A stretch of 6,350 nucleotides of DNA from Candidatus Zixiibacteriota bacterium (GTDB taxonomy: Bacteria > Zixibacteria > MSB-5A5 > WJJR01): contig WJJR01000227.1 of assembly GCA_014729565.1 (NCBI GenBank), positions 1 through 6,350 on the forward strand, read 5' to 3'. The notes beneath the pieces were generated by a model, which did not search any database, was not told where the DNA came from, and was given only the letters and a program-made list of their open reading frames with translations. Both the position numbers and the translations under genes were made by a program. Positions 1 to 6,350 of the stretch are shown piece after piece; position 1 is the first letter of the stretch, and each line of letters begins with the position of its first letter.

Positions 1-1206
1 ATCGACGCGCGCGGCCTGATTGTGTGTCCGGGATTTATTGATCTACACACACACCTGCGCGAACCGGGCCGTGAAGATGAAGAGACGGTCGAAAGCGGAT
101 CGTGGGCCGGTGTGCGCGGCGGTTTCACAACGCTCTGCTGCATGCCCAACACCGAACCGGCGATTGCCGATCAGGGAACGGTGAGGTTTGTGCTCGACCG
201 TGCGCTGGCGGCGCCGGGCAAAGTCCGCCCGATCGGTGCCATTACGCGCGAACGCAAAGGGGAAACCCTCGCCGAAATCGCCGAAATGGTGAGCGCCGGT
301 GCAGTCGCGTTCTCCGATGACGGCAGTCCGGTCGTCGATGAGGGACTGCTCAAGCGGGCCATGGAGTATTCGCGCATGTTTGATGTGCCGATCGTGTCGC
401 ATTGCGAAACGCCGTCACTGTCGCGCGGCGGCGTCATGAACGCCGGTGCGGTGTCAGCGCGTCTCGGTTTGCCCGGAATTCCCAAGATTTCTGAAGAGAT
501 TTGCGTTGCGCGGGATATTGCGTTGGCGAAAGTGGCCGGATCCCGGTTCCACGTCTGCCATGTGTCATCGGGGGGATCGGTTGAGATCATTCGGGCGGCG
601 AAACGAGACGGTGTTCGCGTTACCGCTGAAGTGACACCGCATCATTTGATCCTGACCGATGACTTGATCGCGCGTGACTTCGATCCCTTGTACAAAGTCA
701 ATCCACCACTGTGTACGCAAGCCGACGTCGATGCGGTGCGCCAGGGCCTGGTTGACGGCACGCTCGATTGCATCGCGACCGATCATGCGCCGCATGCCTG
801 GCAGGAGAAAGACGGGGAGTTCGATCTGGCGCCGTTTGGAATGATTGGTCTGGAAACCGCGCTCGGTGTCTGTCATCGCGCGTTGATTGAGACCGGTCTG
901 ATGCAGTGGCCGGAGTTGATCGATTGTCTCACACGCCGTCCGGCCGACGTGTTCGATCTGGACACCGGTCGGCTGACGCCCGGTGCTCCGGCGGATATCA
1001 CCTGCTTCGACCCGGAGGCCGAGTGGACGGTGAGGGTTGAGAATACCCATTCGCTCTCAAAGAATTCGCCTTATTTGGGATGGACGATCCGCGGTGTTGT
1101 CCGTGCGACAATCGTCGACGGTCAACATGTATTTCGCGGTGATCAGGAATCGCAAGTGACAGCAGCGGGCTCCGGCAATACGCAAGAGCAGCCGGTGGCA
1201 CGCTGA
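1..1206 (+). CDS. pyrC: Dihydroorotase, class I (5'-truncated)
   Basis: This zinc amidohydrolase interconverts N-carbamoyl-aspartate and dihydroorotate, the third step of de novo pyrimidine synthesis in the cytoplasm. The frame is open from base 1 (IDARGLIVCPGFIDLHTHLREPG-type start), so the true start lies upstream; the GTG at 22 is internal. About 401 residues are present of the usual ~425-430, so roughly 25-40 are missing. Counting from base 1, the visible motifs are metal ligands H16/H18 in HTHLREPG, the D106/D107 pair in FSDDG, H134 in SHCE, H187 in HVCHVSS, substrate-binding NPPLC (234-238), and the catalytic Asp D261 in ATDHAPH. The C-terminus has the usual SPYLGW and VDGQHVFRG segments. 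This motif set is that of the class I (Aquifex/Bacillus-like) enzymes. All active-site residues I can check are intact, so an active enzyme is likely rather than a pyrC-like pseudo-enzyme. It is followed 24 bases later by a sugar aminotransferase, not by another pyr gene. Confidence 0.95.
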   Translation: MDARGLIVCPGFIDLHTHLREPGREDEETVESGSWAGVRGGFTTLCCMPNTEPAIADQGTVRFVLDRALAAPGKVRPIGAITRERKGETLAEIAEMVSAGAVAFSDDGSPVVDEGLLKRAMEYSRMFDVPIVSHCETPSLSRGGVMNAGAVSARLGLPGIPKISEEICVARDIALAKVAGSRFHVCHVSSGGSVEIIRAAKRDGVRVTAEVTPHHLILTDDLIARDFDPLYKVNPPLCTQADVDAVRQGLVDGTLDCIATDHAPHAWQEKDGEFDLAPFGMIGLETALGVCHRALIETGLMQWPELIDCLTRRPADVFDLDTGRLTPGAPADITCFDPEAEWTVRVENTHSLSKNSPYLGWTIRGVVRATIVDGQHVFRGDQESQVTAAGSGNTQEQPVAR

Positions 1207-1230
1207 GCGTACGAAAGTTGAGATACGAAC

Positions 1231-2361
1231 ATGAGTGCCGGACCAGTTGATAAGTCGACATCGATAGACGTTCCCTTTCTGGACTTGAAAGCGCAATACG
1301 CGTCGATCAAAGACGAAGTGCGGACCGCCATCGATGCTGTGCTGGAAAAATGCGCCTTTGTGCTCGGTCCGTTTGTGAAGGAATTCGAAGACAACTACGC
1401 ACAATTCTGCGGAACGAAACATTGTGTAGCGGTCGATACCGGCACGAGCGCACTGCACATGGCATTGCTTGGCGCCGGGATTGGACCCGGTGACGAGGTC
1501 ATCACCGCCGCCAATACGTTTATTGCCACCTGTGAAGCGATCAGCTACTGCGGCGCGAAACCGGTCCTTGTCGACATGGATGAGACCACCTATACGATCG
1601 ATCCCAAGCTCATCGAAGCGGCGATCACATCGAAGACCAAAGCGATCATCCCGGTGCACTTGTATGGCCGTCCCGCCGATATGGATCCGATCCTGGATAT
1701 CGGCAAAAAGCATGGCATCCCGGTGATTGAGGATGCCGCGCAGGCGCACGGCGCAACGTACAAGGGCCGCACCGCCGGCTCGATGGGACTGGCCGGATGC
1801 TTTTCGTTCTATCCCGGAAAGAACCTGGGCGCCTACGGCGAAGGCGGCGCGGTGGTGACGAATGACGATGCACTGGCCGACCGTATCCGCATGCTGCGCG
1901 ACCACGGCTCCCGGCAGAAGTACCATCACGACGTTGTGGGGTATAACTATCGGATGGAAGGAATTCAGGGGGCGATCCTCAATGTGAAGCTGCGCCATCT
2001 GCCGGAGTGGAGTCAACGGCGCCAGGCGCACGCCAATCGGTATCGGGATTTGCTGGCCGACGCGAATCTGCAATTGCCACCGCCCGACGGGGAGATCCAG
2101 TCGGTGTACCACCTGTTTGTCGTGCAGGTCGACGACCGGTCGCGTTTCCAGGAGGATTTGCGCGATGAAGGGATCGGAACGTTGATCCACTATCCGATTC
2201 CGGTGCACCAGCAGAAGGCGTACGCCGATCATGATTGGCCGTCTTTCCCCGTGACGGAACGCCAGGCAGGGCGTATCGTGTCGCTGCCGATGTTTCCGGA
2301 GATGACCGAGGAGCAGATCGTCCATGTGGCCACCGTCGCGACCCGGTCAGTGAATCTCTAA
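1231..2361 (+). CDS. DegT/DnrJ/EryC1/StrS family sugar aminotransferase
   Basis: A PLP-dependent, fold-type I aminotransferase of 376 residues, the normal family length. These enzymes transfer an amino group, usually from glutamate, to a keto-sugar nucleotide in the cytoplasm. The start VPFLDLKAQY (14-23), FVLGPFV (43-49), the phosphate-binding VDTGTSALH (68-76) and GPGDEVI are family hallmarks. D168 in IEDAAQAHGA should contact the PLP pyridine nitrogen, with Q171 beside it, and K197 in FYPGKNLG is the Schiff-base lysine. GEGGAVVT, the YNYRMEGIQGAIL segment and IHYPIPVHQQ complete the fold. The lysine makes it a true aminotransferase rather than a histidine-type 3-dehydratase (ColD-like). 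The sequence feels closest to the FdtB/QdtB/EryC1 3-aminosugar branch, but ArnB/WecE-like 4-amination cannot be excluded and the sugar is unknown. The ATG at 1231 has only a weak site (TTGAG, 1218-1222). Next comes a membrane glycosyltransferase 25 bases on, which places it in a glycan pathway. Confidence 0.93.
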   Translation: MSAGPVDKSTSIDVPFLDLKAQYASIKDEVRTAIDAVLEKCAFVLGPFVKEFEDNYAQFCGTKHCVAVDTGTSALHMALLGAGIGPGDEVITAANTFIATCEAISYCGAKPVLVDMDETTYTIDPKLIEAAITSKTKAIIPVHLYGRPADMDPILDIGKKHGIPVIEDAAQAHGATYKGRTAGSMGLAGCFSFYPGKNLGAYGEGGAVVTNDDALADRIRMLRDHGSRQKYHHDVVGYNYRMEGIQGAILNVKLRHLPEWSQRRQAHANRYRDLLADANLQLPPPDGEIQSVYHLFVVQVDDRSRFQEDLRDEGIGTLIHYPIPVHQQKAYADHDWPSFPVTERQAGRIVSLPMFPEMTEEQIVHVATVATRSVNL

Positions 2362-2386
2362 GACGTACTCTGAGCGTATTCAGCAT

Positions 2387-4606
2387 ATGGCCAAGAAGAC
2401 ACGCGCCCGGGAGCAGCCACCAAAACAGACGGCGCCCGAGCGTCCGCCCGCGACGGTTCAGATGTGGCGGGCCCTCGCGGACAGTCCGGGTGTTCGCTGG
2501 ACGGCGTTCGCGGTTGTCGTTCTGTTGATTCTTGCGGCCCGGTTCGTGCATCTGGGCGCCGATCCGCCGACCGATGTCTCGTGGAGCCATGCGCTCTTCA
2601 CCGATCCGCCGCAGTACACCTCCTACGCACGCAATGCCGTGGTGTTCGGCGAATGGAATCCAATCGGCGACGATCGGTTGATCTTCTTCCAGAAGAACAT
2701 TACCGGTATTGTCACTTACATCGTGTTTGCCATCCTTGGACCCGATGTCTCGTCGGGCCAACTCGTGGCGATTCTCCTCAATCTGCTCGCGCTGGCCTTT
2801 GCGATCGGTATTGCACATCGTTCGTATGGGTTTTACGCGGGTGTCGGTACCGGTCTGTTCTTGTCACTGAATTATCTGTTTGTCAGCTACAGCCGCATGC
2901 CGTTTCTGGAGGTGGCGTCGAATGCGTCGCTCGTGGCCGGTTTGTACTTTTTGCTGTCATCGCGCAAGATTTGGTGGATGGCGATTCTTGCCGGGTTGGT
3001 TGCCGGTCTGGGAACATTCTTTGGCAAGGTGACAGCTCTGCATGCGGCGCCGATGTTCCTGCTGACGGCCATACTGATCGGGTGGCAAGCCGAGTCCGAT
3101 TCGAAAGGACGGCGTTGGGCGCGGCCGATTGGCTATGCCGCGGGGTTGCTGGTCATCTATGGTGCGTGGTATGTGTACGCCTACATGCCGGCCTCACAGC
3201 AAGTGTTGGACTATCTGCAGGAACAGTCACTGTCACTCTATGGCACTCCGGTCGGGCTGACATCACTCTCGGGTTTTATCAACCAGTGGTTCTCCTTCAG
3301 CATCAACAACCGTCTGCTCACCTGGGGACCGGTGTTTTCGGTGCTGGGAATCCTGGGGATGGTCGGATTGGTTGTCCGCAATCTGCCCCACTGGTCCTTC
3401 CGTGATGTTCTGAAACAGATGGATCCGACGGCGTTGGCGGTGGTGGGCTGGTTCTGGTCAGCCTGGGCGGCCTTCATGCCGTTCAACTACCGTCCGGTGC
3501 GTTATCAGATCGTCTTGTTGATTCCGCTCGCCATTGCCGCCGGGTGGCTGGTGTCGACGGCCCTGGTTGGTACATACACGCGGCCACGCAAGGAACGCCC
3601 CCGGAGCGTCTCCTGGTGGGCGATTCTGCCATTGGCGGTGATCTTTGCGACGACTTTGCAAGTGATGGTAATGCCGCATGTGTTGAATATGAATCGTGCC
3701 GATGCGCTGTCGCGCGGCATTACCCTTGCCAGTTTGTTCGGGATTGTGTTGGCGGCGATTCTTGTTGTCATCAAGCGCAAAGAGACCGGTGGATCGTTGG
3801 TCTCAGCACCGACACGGAGCGCGCTCAGTTGGGCTGTGGTTGCTCTGTTGGTCGTGTTTCTCGTCAATCAGGGTCGTCATTTCGTGCGCTGGTGGTCGAA
3901 TCCGCAGTATTCGATCGAATACGCCAATCGTGATCTCAAGCGCATTCTGTCGCATGAGGCCGTGTTGACCGGCGGGTACGGCACACCGCTCGCGCAGAGC
4001 GACAGCATGAAGACATTCCCGGCGATGTTCGGTGTATCCGAAGTCGACCGTGACTTTTTCGCGACGTTTCCGGTGACACACGTGGCCGAAGTTGATGATC
4101 AGAATCAGCCGTTTAACAAGAACTATCCCGGCATTGCCGGTCGTGCACCGCGTGTGACAACCTATACGATTCGCAACCTGCCGGTGAAGATTGTCCGAGT
4201 GGCCGAATTCGGCGGCAATCCTCAAGCCGAGCAATATCCGCTGTCTGCCTACGAGGATATGCGCCGGCGGACGGCGGACCTCACACTGGACTCCCTTCTG
4301 ACATTTCTGCCCGCGTGGATTGCGGATTCGGGCAATCACTTCTCCGGATGGCGGTGGCTGGGCGATGCCTATTCGCGCGCCAACCGTCTGGAAGACGCGC
4401 TCGATGCCTACGAGCACGCGGCCGCGTTTTTTCCCGATGATTTTTTCTTGTGGGCGCAGATTGGCGATATTTCTTGGGAGTATTACCGAACGGGTGGCGC
4501 GACAGAGTATGGGGATCGAGCCATTGAATCGTGGTCGCGAGCGCTGGAGTTGAATCCCCGTAATCCGCAATTGCTCGCGCGCCTGTCAAGTGCCGGTGGA
4601 TCATGA
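2387..4606 (+). CDS. Polytopic GT-C (GT39/ArnT-like) glycosyltransferase with C-terminal TPR domain
   Basis: A 739-residue integral membrane protein. A basic, disordered N-terminus (1-35) is followed by TM1 (~38-55), then a first outer loop with TDPPQYTSYARN (72-83), which matches the acidic loop motif of GT-C enzymes; D73 is the likely catalytic or metal-site acid. Further hydrophobic helices lie near 106-118, 121-142, 150-167, 178-191, 197-214, 222-233, 249-266, 313-332, 349-366, 372-394, 409-429, 445-463 and 480-495. SYSRMPFLE (167-175) resembles the SR...D motif of GT39 proteins, here with Glu175. YRPVRYQ before a late helix is also typical. Residues ~500-650 form a soluble outer domain, followed by about two TPR units (~652-725). 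Family knowledge suggests transfer of sugar from a polyprenyl-phosphate donor to a lipid, glycan or protein outside the cytoplasm. The acceptor is unknown. The ATG at 2387 keeps the basic N-terminus; M26 (2462) is a possible alternative. The stop overlaps the next start. Confidence 0.88.
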   Translation: MAKKTRAREQPPKQTAPERPPATVQMWRALADSPGVRWTAFAVVVLLILAARFVHLGADPPTDVSWSHALFTDPPQYTSYARNAVVFGEWNPIGDDRLIFFQKNITGIVTYIVFAILGPDVSSGQLVAILLNLLALAFAIGIAHRSYGFYAGVGTGLFLSLNYLFVSYSRMPFLEVASNASLVAGLYFLLSSRKIWWMAILAGLVAGLGTFFGKVTALHAAPMFLLTAILIGWQAESDSKGRRWARPIGYAAGLLVIYGAWYVYAYMPASQQVLDYLQEQSLSLYGTPVGLTSLSGFINQWFSFSINNRLLTWGPVFSVLGILGMVGLVVRNLPHWSFRDVLKQMDPTALAVVGWFWSAWAAFMPFNYRPVRYQIVLLIPLAIAAGWLVSTALVGTYTRPRKERPRSVSWWAILPLAVIFATTLQVMVMPHVLNMNRADALSRGITLASLFGIVLAAILVVIKRKETGGSLVSAPTRSALSWAVVALLVVFLVNQGRHFVRWWSNPQYSIEYANRDLKRILSHEAVLTGGYGTPLAQSDSMKTFPAMFGVSEVDRDFFATFPVTHVAEVDDQNQPFNKNYPGIAGRAPRVTTYTIRNLPVKIVRVAEFGGNPQAEQYPLSAYEDMRRRTADLTLDSLLTFLPAWIADSGNHFSGWRWLGDAYSRANRLEDALDAYEHAAAFFPDDFFLWAQIGDISWEYYRTGGATEYGDRAIESWSRALELNPRNPQLLARLSSAGGS
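4340..4603 (+). other. TPR-like C-terminal region of the GT-C glycosyltransferase
   Basis: Residues ~652-739 contain two helix-turn-helix units of TPR type. The first is GWRWLGDAYSRANRLEDALDA (654 onwards), with the W-LG-Y-A-AL pattern followed by YEHAAAFFPDD. The second runs from about 688, has a looser first helix (WAQIGDISWEYY), a few inserted residues (RTGGATEYG), and ends AIESWSRALELNPRNP, the classic TPR end. With the final helix at about 480-495 placing the C-terminal part outside, this should be a periplasmic protein- or glycan-binding module. The topology is inferred, not seen. Confidence 0.75.
4603..4606 (+). promoter_or_regulatory. ATGA start/stop overlap (translational coupling)
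   Basis: The start ATG of the GT2 gene (4603-4605) overlaps the TGA stop of the GT-C gene (4604-4606). The only purine-rich stretch upstream, GGTGGA (4595-4600), sits too close to the start for a normal Shine-Dalgarno site. Reinitiation after the GT-C stop is therefore the likely way the GT2 protein is made, which would tie the amounts of the two enzymes together. Confidence 0.8.
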
Positions 4607-5988
4607 GCCGTTATCAACGAAAGCAACGCATTGACGTGTCGGTTATCGTACCGGCGCATAATGAAGAAGACAACGTTCAGCCGCTCCTCGAACAATTTGC
4701 CGAGCTGGCCCAACGGTCGCGCTTCAGTCTCGAAGTGATCATGGTCGATGACGGGTCGACGGACCGGACGCTGCCGCGGCTGGTCGAAATGCAGAAACGG
4801 CATCGCTTCATTCACATTGTGTCGGTGCCGACCCGTCGTGGACTGACCGAAGGGCTCGAAGCCGGGTTTTCGGTCGCCAATGGCGGCATCCTCGTGTTCT
4901 ATCCGGCCGACCGGCAGTTCCATCCCAACGATATTCCCAAGATGGTCGAGAAAGTGCGCGAGGGATACGATCTCGTTACCGGACGCAAAATCGGCCAGTA
5001 CAACAAGCGCGTTGTCTCGGGCGTGTATAATAAGATTTCGCGCATACTATTTCCGTCGATTCAAGTTACCGATCTCAATTCGGTGAAAGCGTTTCGCCGG
5101 GAATTGGTCAATGTCTTCGACTATCGCCATGATTGGCATCGGTTCTGGGTGGCGATTGTGGCCGAAGCGGGGTTTCGTATCGGCGAGGTCGATGTCACTC
5201 TCTATCAACGGACGCAGGGGAAATCGAAGTTCGGCATCTGGCGCATTCCCGGTGCGGTGCTCGATCTGCTGGCGGTGAAATTCCAATATCACACCATGCG
5301 GCGGCCGTTGTGGTATTTCGGATTTATCGGATCTGTTTTGCTGCTGGCCGCGTTCGTGATCGGCGTCTGGGCGTTGTATGAACGATACGTGCTGGGAGAA
5401 GGGCACCGGCCGTTAGTGTACCTGGTCATGACCCTCGGCATCGCCGGGATCGTCTTTTTCACGCTGGGATTCCTGGCCGAATCGGTCGCGGGCATTCGAG
5501 AACGGGTGGAGTTGGTCAGAGGGCTGCCGCGGCGGAGTTTCTACCAACCGCCGTCGCGTGGCTCATCGCACTCCTCCGATGATCGCGGATCCGATACGCA
5601 ATCGCAGCAGTCACGATCTGATTCCCGGTCGTCGCGGGGACGATCGCGCGGTGGTGATCGCGACCGTGGCGGACGGCGTGGTCGCGAGGACCGTCGCGGT
5701 GGGCGCAGTCGGGACCGGAGTCGAGACCCCGGCGAATCGGATTCAAAGCGCGCCCCGTCTCAGGCACCAGAAAAGGACTCCTCCGACAAGCAATCGTCTC
5801 CCCGGTCATCACGGGACTCACAGCCAAAACCGGAGGAGCGGAAGCGCGACAATTCACCATCGCGCCCGGTGGTGGAGAAGACTCCTGAGACGACATCAGC
5901 GCCTCCCGATAAACCACGGCCTGCCGAAACATCGGATGACGACTCACGACCGAAGGAAGCCTCCTTTGGACGAAGGAATCGTCGCTGA
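4603..5988 (+). CDS. GT2 polyprenyl-phosphate sugar synthase (DPM1/ArnC/GtrB-like) with Arg/Ser-rich tail
   Basis: A 461-residue, inverting GT-A glycosyltransferase that should move a sugar from a nucleotide donor to polyprenyl phosphate at the cytoplasmic membrane face. VSVIVPAHNEEDNV (12-25) opens the fold and MVDDGSTD (47-54) holds the nucleotide-binding acids. The metal-site motif reads YPADRQFHPNDIP (100-112): D103 and Q105 are kept, but the first acid of the usual DADLQ motif is Pro101. TDLNSVKAFRREL (156-168) and the basic YQRTQGKSKFG (201-211) fit the acceptor/catalytic region of DPM1/GtrB relatives. Two membrane helices follow (~237-259 and ~268-293), which should leave both ends cytoplasmic. 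Family members usually end near 310-330 residues. This one adds ~145 residues of disordered, charged sequence (see 5554-5985). The gene is coupled by a 4-base overlap to the GT-C gene, its probable user. The exact sugar cannot be told. Confidence 0.9.
   Translation: MSRYQRKQRIDVSVIVPAHNEEDNVQPLLEQFAELAQRSRFSLEVIMVDDGSTDRTLPRLVEMQKRHRFIHIVSVPTRRGLTEGLEAGFSVANGGILVFYPADRQFHPNDIPKMVEKVREGYDLVTGRKIGQYNKRVVSGVYNKISRILFPSIQVTDLNSVKAFRRELVNVFDYRHDWHRFWVAIVAEAGFRIGEVDVTLYQRTQGKSKFGIWRIPGAVLDLLAVKFQYHTMRRPLWYFGFIGSVLLLAAFVIGVWALYERYVLGEGHRPLVYLVMTLGIAGIVFFTLGFLAESVAGIRERVELVRGLPRRSFYQPPSRGSSHSSDDRGSDTQSQQSRSDSRSSRGRSRGGDRDRGGRRGREDRRGGRSRDRSRDPGESDSKRAPSQAPEKDSSDKQSSPRSSRDSQPKPEERKRDNSPSRPVVEKTPETTSAPPDKPRPAETSDDDSRPKEASFGRRNRR
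5554..5985 (+). other. Low-complexity Arg/Ser/Gly/Asp tail of the GT2 enzyme
   Basis: This stretch encodes residues 318-461. In 318-380, Ser and Arg make up 34 of 63 residues, and with Gly and Asp 55 of 63, in runs such as SRSDSRSSRGRSRGG and RDRGGRRGREDRRGG that recall eukaryotic RS and RGG domains. Residues 381-461 turn to Pro/Ser/Lys/Glu/Asp-rich sequence and end in GRRNRR. No fold, signal or membrane helix is visible. From the two-helix topology I infer a cytoplasmic location. The repeats are loose at DNA level and codon choice varies, so this is not a simple tandem array. Function unknown; nucleic-acid, membrane-phosphate or partner binding are possible. Confidence 0.85.
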
Positions 5989-5990
5989 GG
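5987..5990 (+). promoter_or_regulatory. Shine-Dalgarno site (GAGG) for the GT4 gene
   Basis: GAGG overlaps the TGA stop of the GT2 gene and lies 9 bases before the GTG at 6000. It is the clearest ribosome-binding site in the window and decides the start of the last gene. No ATG is available in frame near it. Confidence 0.6.
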
Positions 5991-5999
5991 CGTGCTGCC

Positions 6000-6350
6000 G
6001 TGAGCAACGACCGTCCCGACCGCACGATCCTCTTACTCACACACAACTACCCGCGACATCCGGGTGACTTTGCCGGTGCCTTTGTGGCACGGTTGGCCGA
6101 ATTGCTTGTGCACCGGGGCTACCGTGCAGTGGTGGTCGCGCCTCATGCACCGGGAACGGCGGAGCAGGAGACGGTCAACGGTGTAGTCATTCGCCGTTTC
6201 CGATACGCGTCCGACGATCGGGAAATCATCGCCTACCGTGGCGAGCTGGGGAAGATCTCCCTGTGGGGTCCGCAGGGCTTGTGGGCGTACCGGCGTTTTC
6301 TGCGCGCGTTCACCAGGGCCGCACAGGCGGCCTGGCGTGAATTCAATCCG
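6000..6350 (+). CDS. GT4-family glycosyltransferase, N-terminal part (3'-truncated)
   Basis: The frame opens at GTG 6000, 11 bases after the GT2 stop, and runs without a stop to the window edge, giving 117 residues. It begins MSNDRPDRTILLLTHNYPRH and continues PGDFAGAFVARLAELLVHRGY, VVVAPHAPGT and VNGVVIRRFRY, ending REFNP. This is the N-terminal Rossmann half of GT-B, GT4-type enzymes: a first beta strand, a glycine-containing loop where the acceptor binds, the 'F...LA..L..RGY.V.VVAP' helix-strand, and the final 'FNP' that usually leads into PD-(I/V)-h-H-x-H. The donor-binding C-terminal half with its E-x7-E motif lies outside the window. Such enzymes act in the cytoplasm or at the inner membrane face, adding a sugar from a nucleotide donor to a growing lipid-linked glycan or other acceptor. 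The sugar and acceptor cannot be told. It continues the glycosylation theme of the three genes before it. Confidence 0.85.
   Translation, partial: MSNDRPDRTILLLTHNYPRHPGDFAGAFVARLAELLVHRGYRAVVVAPHAPGTAEQETVNGVVIRRFRYASDDREIIAYRGELGKISLWGPQGLWAYRRFLRAFTRAAQAAWREFNP

Noticed and set aside
1057..2325. A long open frame on the minus strand (422 codons) opposite the aminotransferase gene.
   Set aside because: It lies almost entirely antisense to a gene with full family motifs, is rich in His/Arg/Cys as expected from the complement of GC-rich codons, and shows no recognisable domain.
1203..2378. The identical 9-mer CTGAGCGTA in two gene junctions (1203-1211 and 2370-2378), with a similar CTGAGGCGT at 5985-5993, as a possible regulatory element.
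   Set aside because: In the first and third cases it contains the stop codon, its distance to the next start differs each time, and it has no dyad symmetry. Chance is the simpler reading.
2464..3405. An open frame of 313 codons in another + frame within the GT-C gene.
   Set aside because: It is Cys/Arg/Gly-rich with no hydrophobic or domain pattern, while the overlapping frame gives a clean multi-helix GT-C protein.
5520..5600. The possibility that the Arg/Ser tail is a frameshift artefact after the second membrane helix.
   Set aside because: The tail keeps one composition style for over 100 residues without a stop, ends 11 bases before a good GTG start, and its stop overlaps that gene's GAGG site. 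The alternative frames do not resemble a family C-terminus.
5516..6067. Two long open frames overlapping the Arg/Ser tail, one in another + frame (5558-6067) and one on the minus strand (5516-6046).
   Set aside because: Both follow from the low-complexity, CG-rich codons of the tail. Neither shows a domain, and the + one runs into the confidently recognised GT4 start region.

Overview
The window is a tightly packed run of five genes, all on the + strand, with gaps of 11 to 25 bases and one 4-base overlap. The first gene lacks its 5' end and the last lacks its 3' end. Base composition looks moderately GC-rich and codon choice looks even along the window. The organism is bacterial. I cannot name the phylum from sequence alone; weak ribosome-binding sites, a class I dihydroorotase and TPR-tailed GT-C enzymes would fit an uncultured FCB-type lineage, but that is a guess. 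There are no RNA genes, insertion sequences, CRISPR arrays or clear terminators, and no intergenic stretch above 25 bases.

Layout: (1) 1-1206, dihydroorotase (pyrC), 5'-truncated, with all active-site motifs present. (2) 1231-2361, a PLP-dependent sugar aminotransferase of the DegT/DnrJ/EryC1/StrS family. (3) 2387-4606, a polytopic GT-C (GT39/ArnT-like) glycosyltransferase with a C-terminal TPR region. (4) 4603-5988, a GT2 polyprenyl-phosphate-sugar synthase (DPM1/ArnC/GtrB-like) with two membrane helices and a roughly 145-residue Arg/Ser-rich disordered tail. (5) 6000-6350, the N-terminal 117 residues of a GT4-type glycosyltransferase starting at GTG.

Genes 2 to 5 read as a surface-glycan or protein/lipid glycosylation locus. 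The aminotransferase would make an amino sugar nucleotide. The GT2 enzyme would load a sugar onto a polyprenyl phosphate on the cytoplasmic face. The GT-C enzyme would take sugar from that lipid on the outer face and transfer it to an acceptor. The GT4 enzyme would extend a glycan. The family trio (DegT + GT2 + GT-C) parallels ArnB/ArnC/ArnT, but the other Arn enzymes are not in view and the sugar is unknown. The most unusual feature is the RS-like tail on the GT2 enzyme; the extra-cytoplasmic TPR on its GT-C neighbour comes second.
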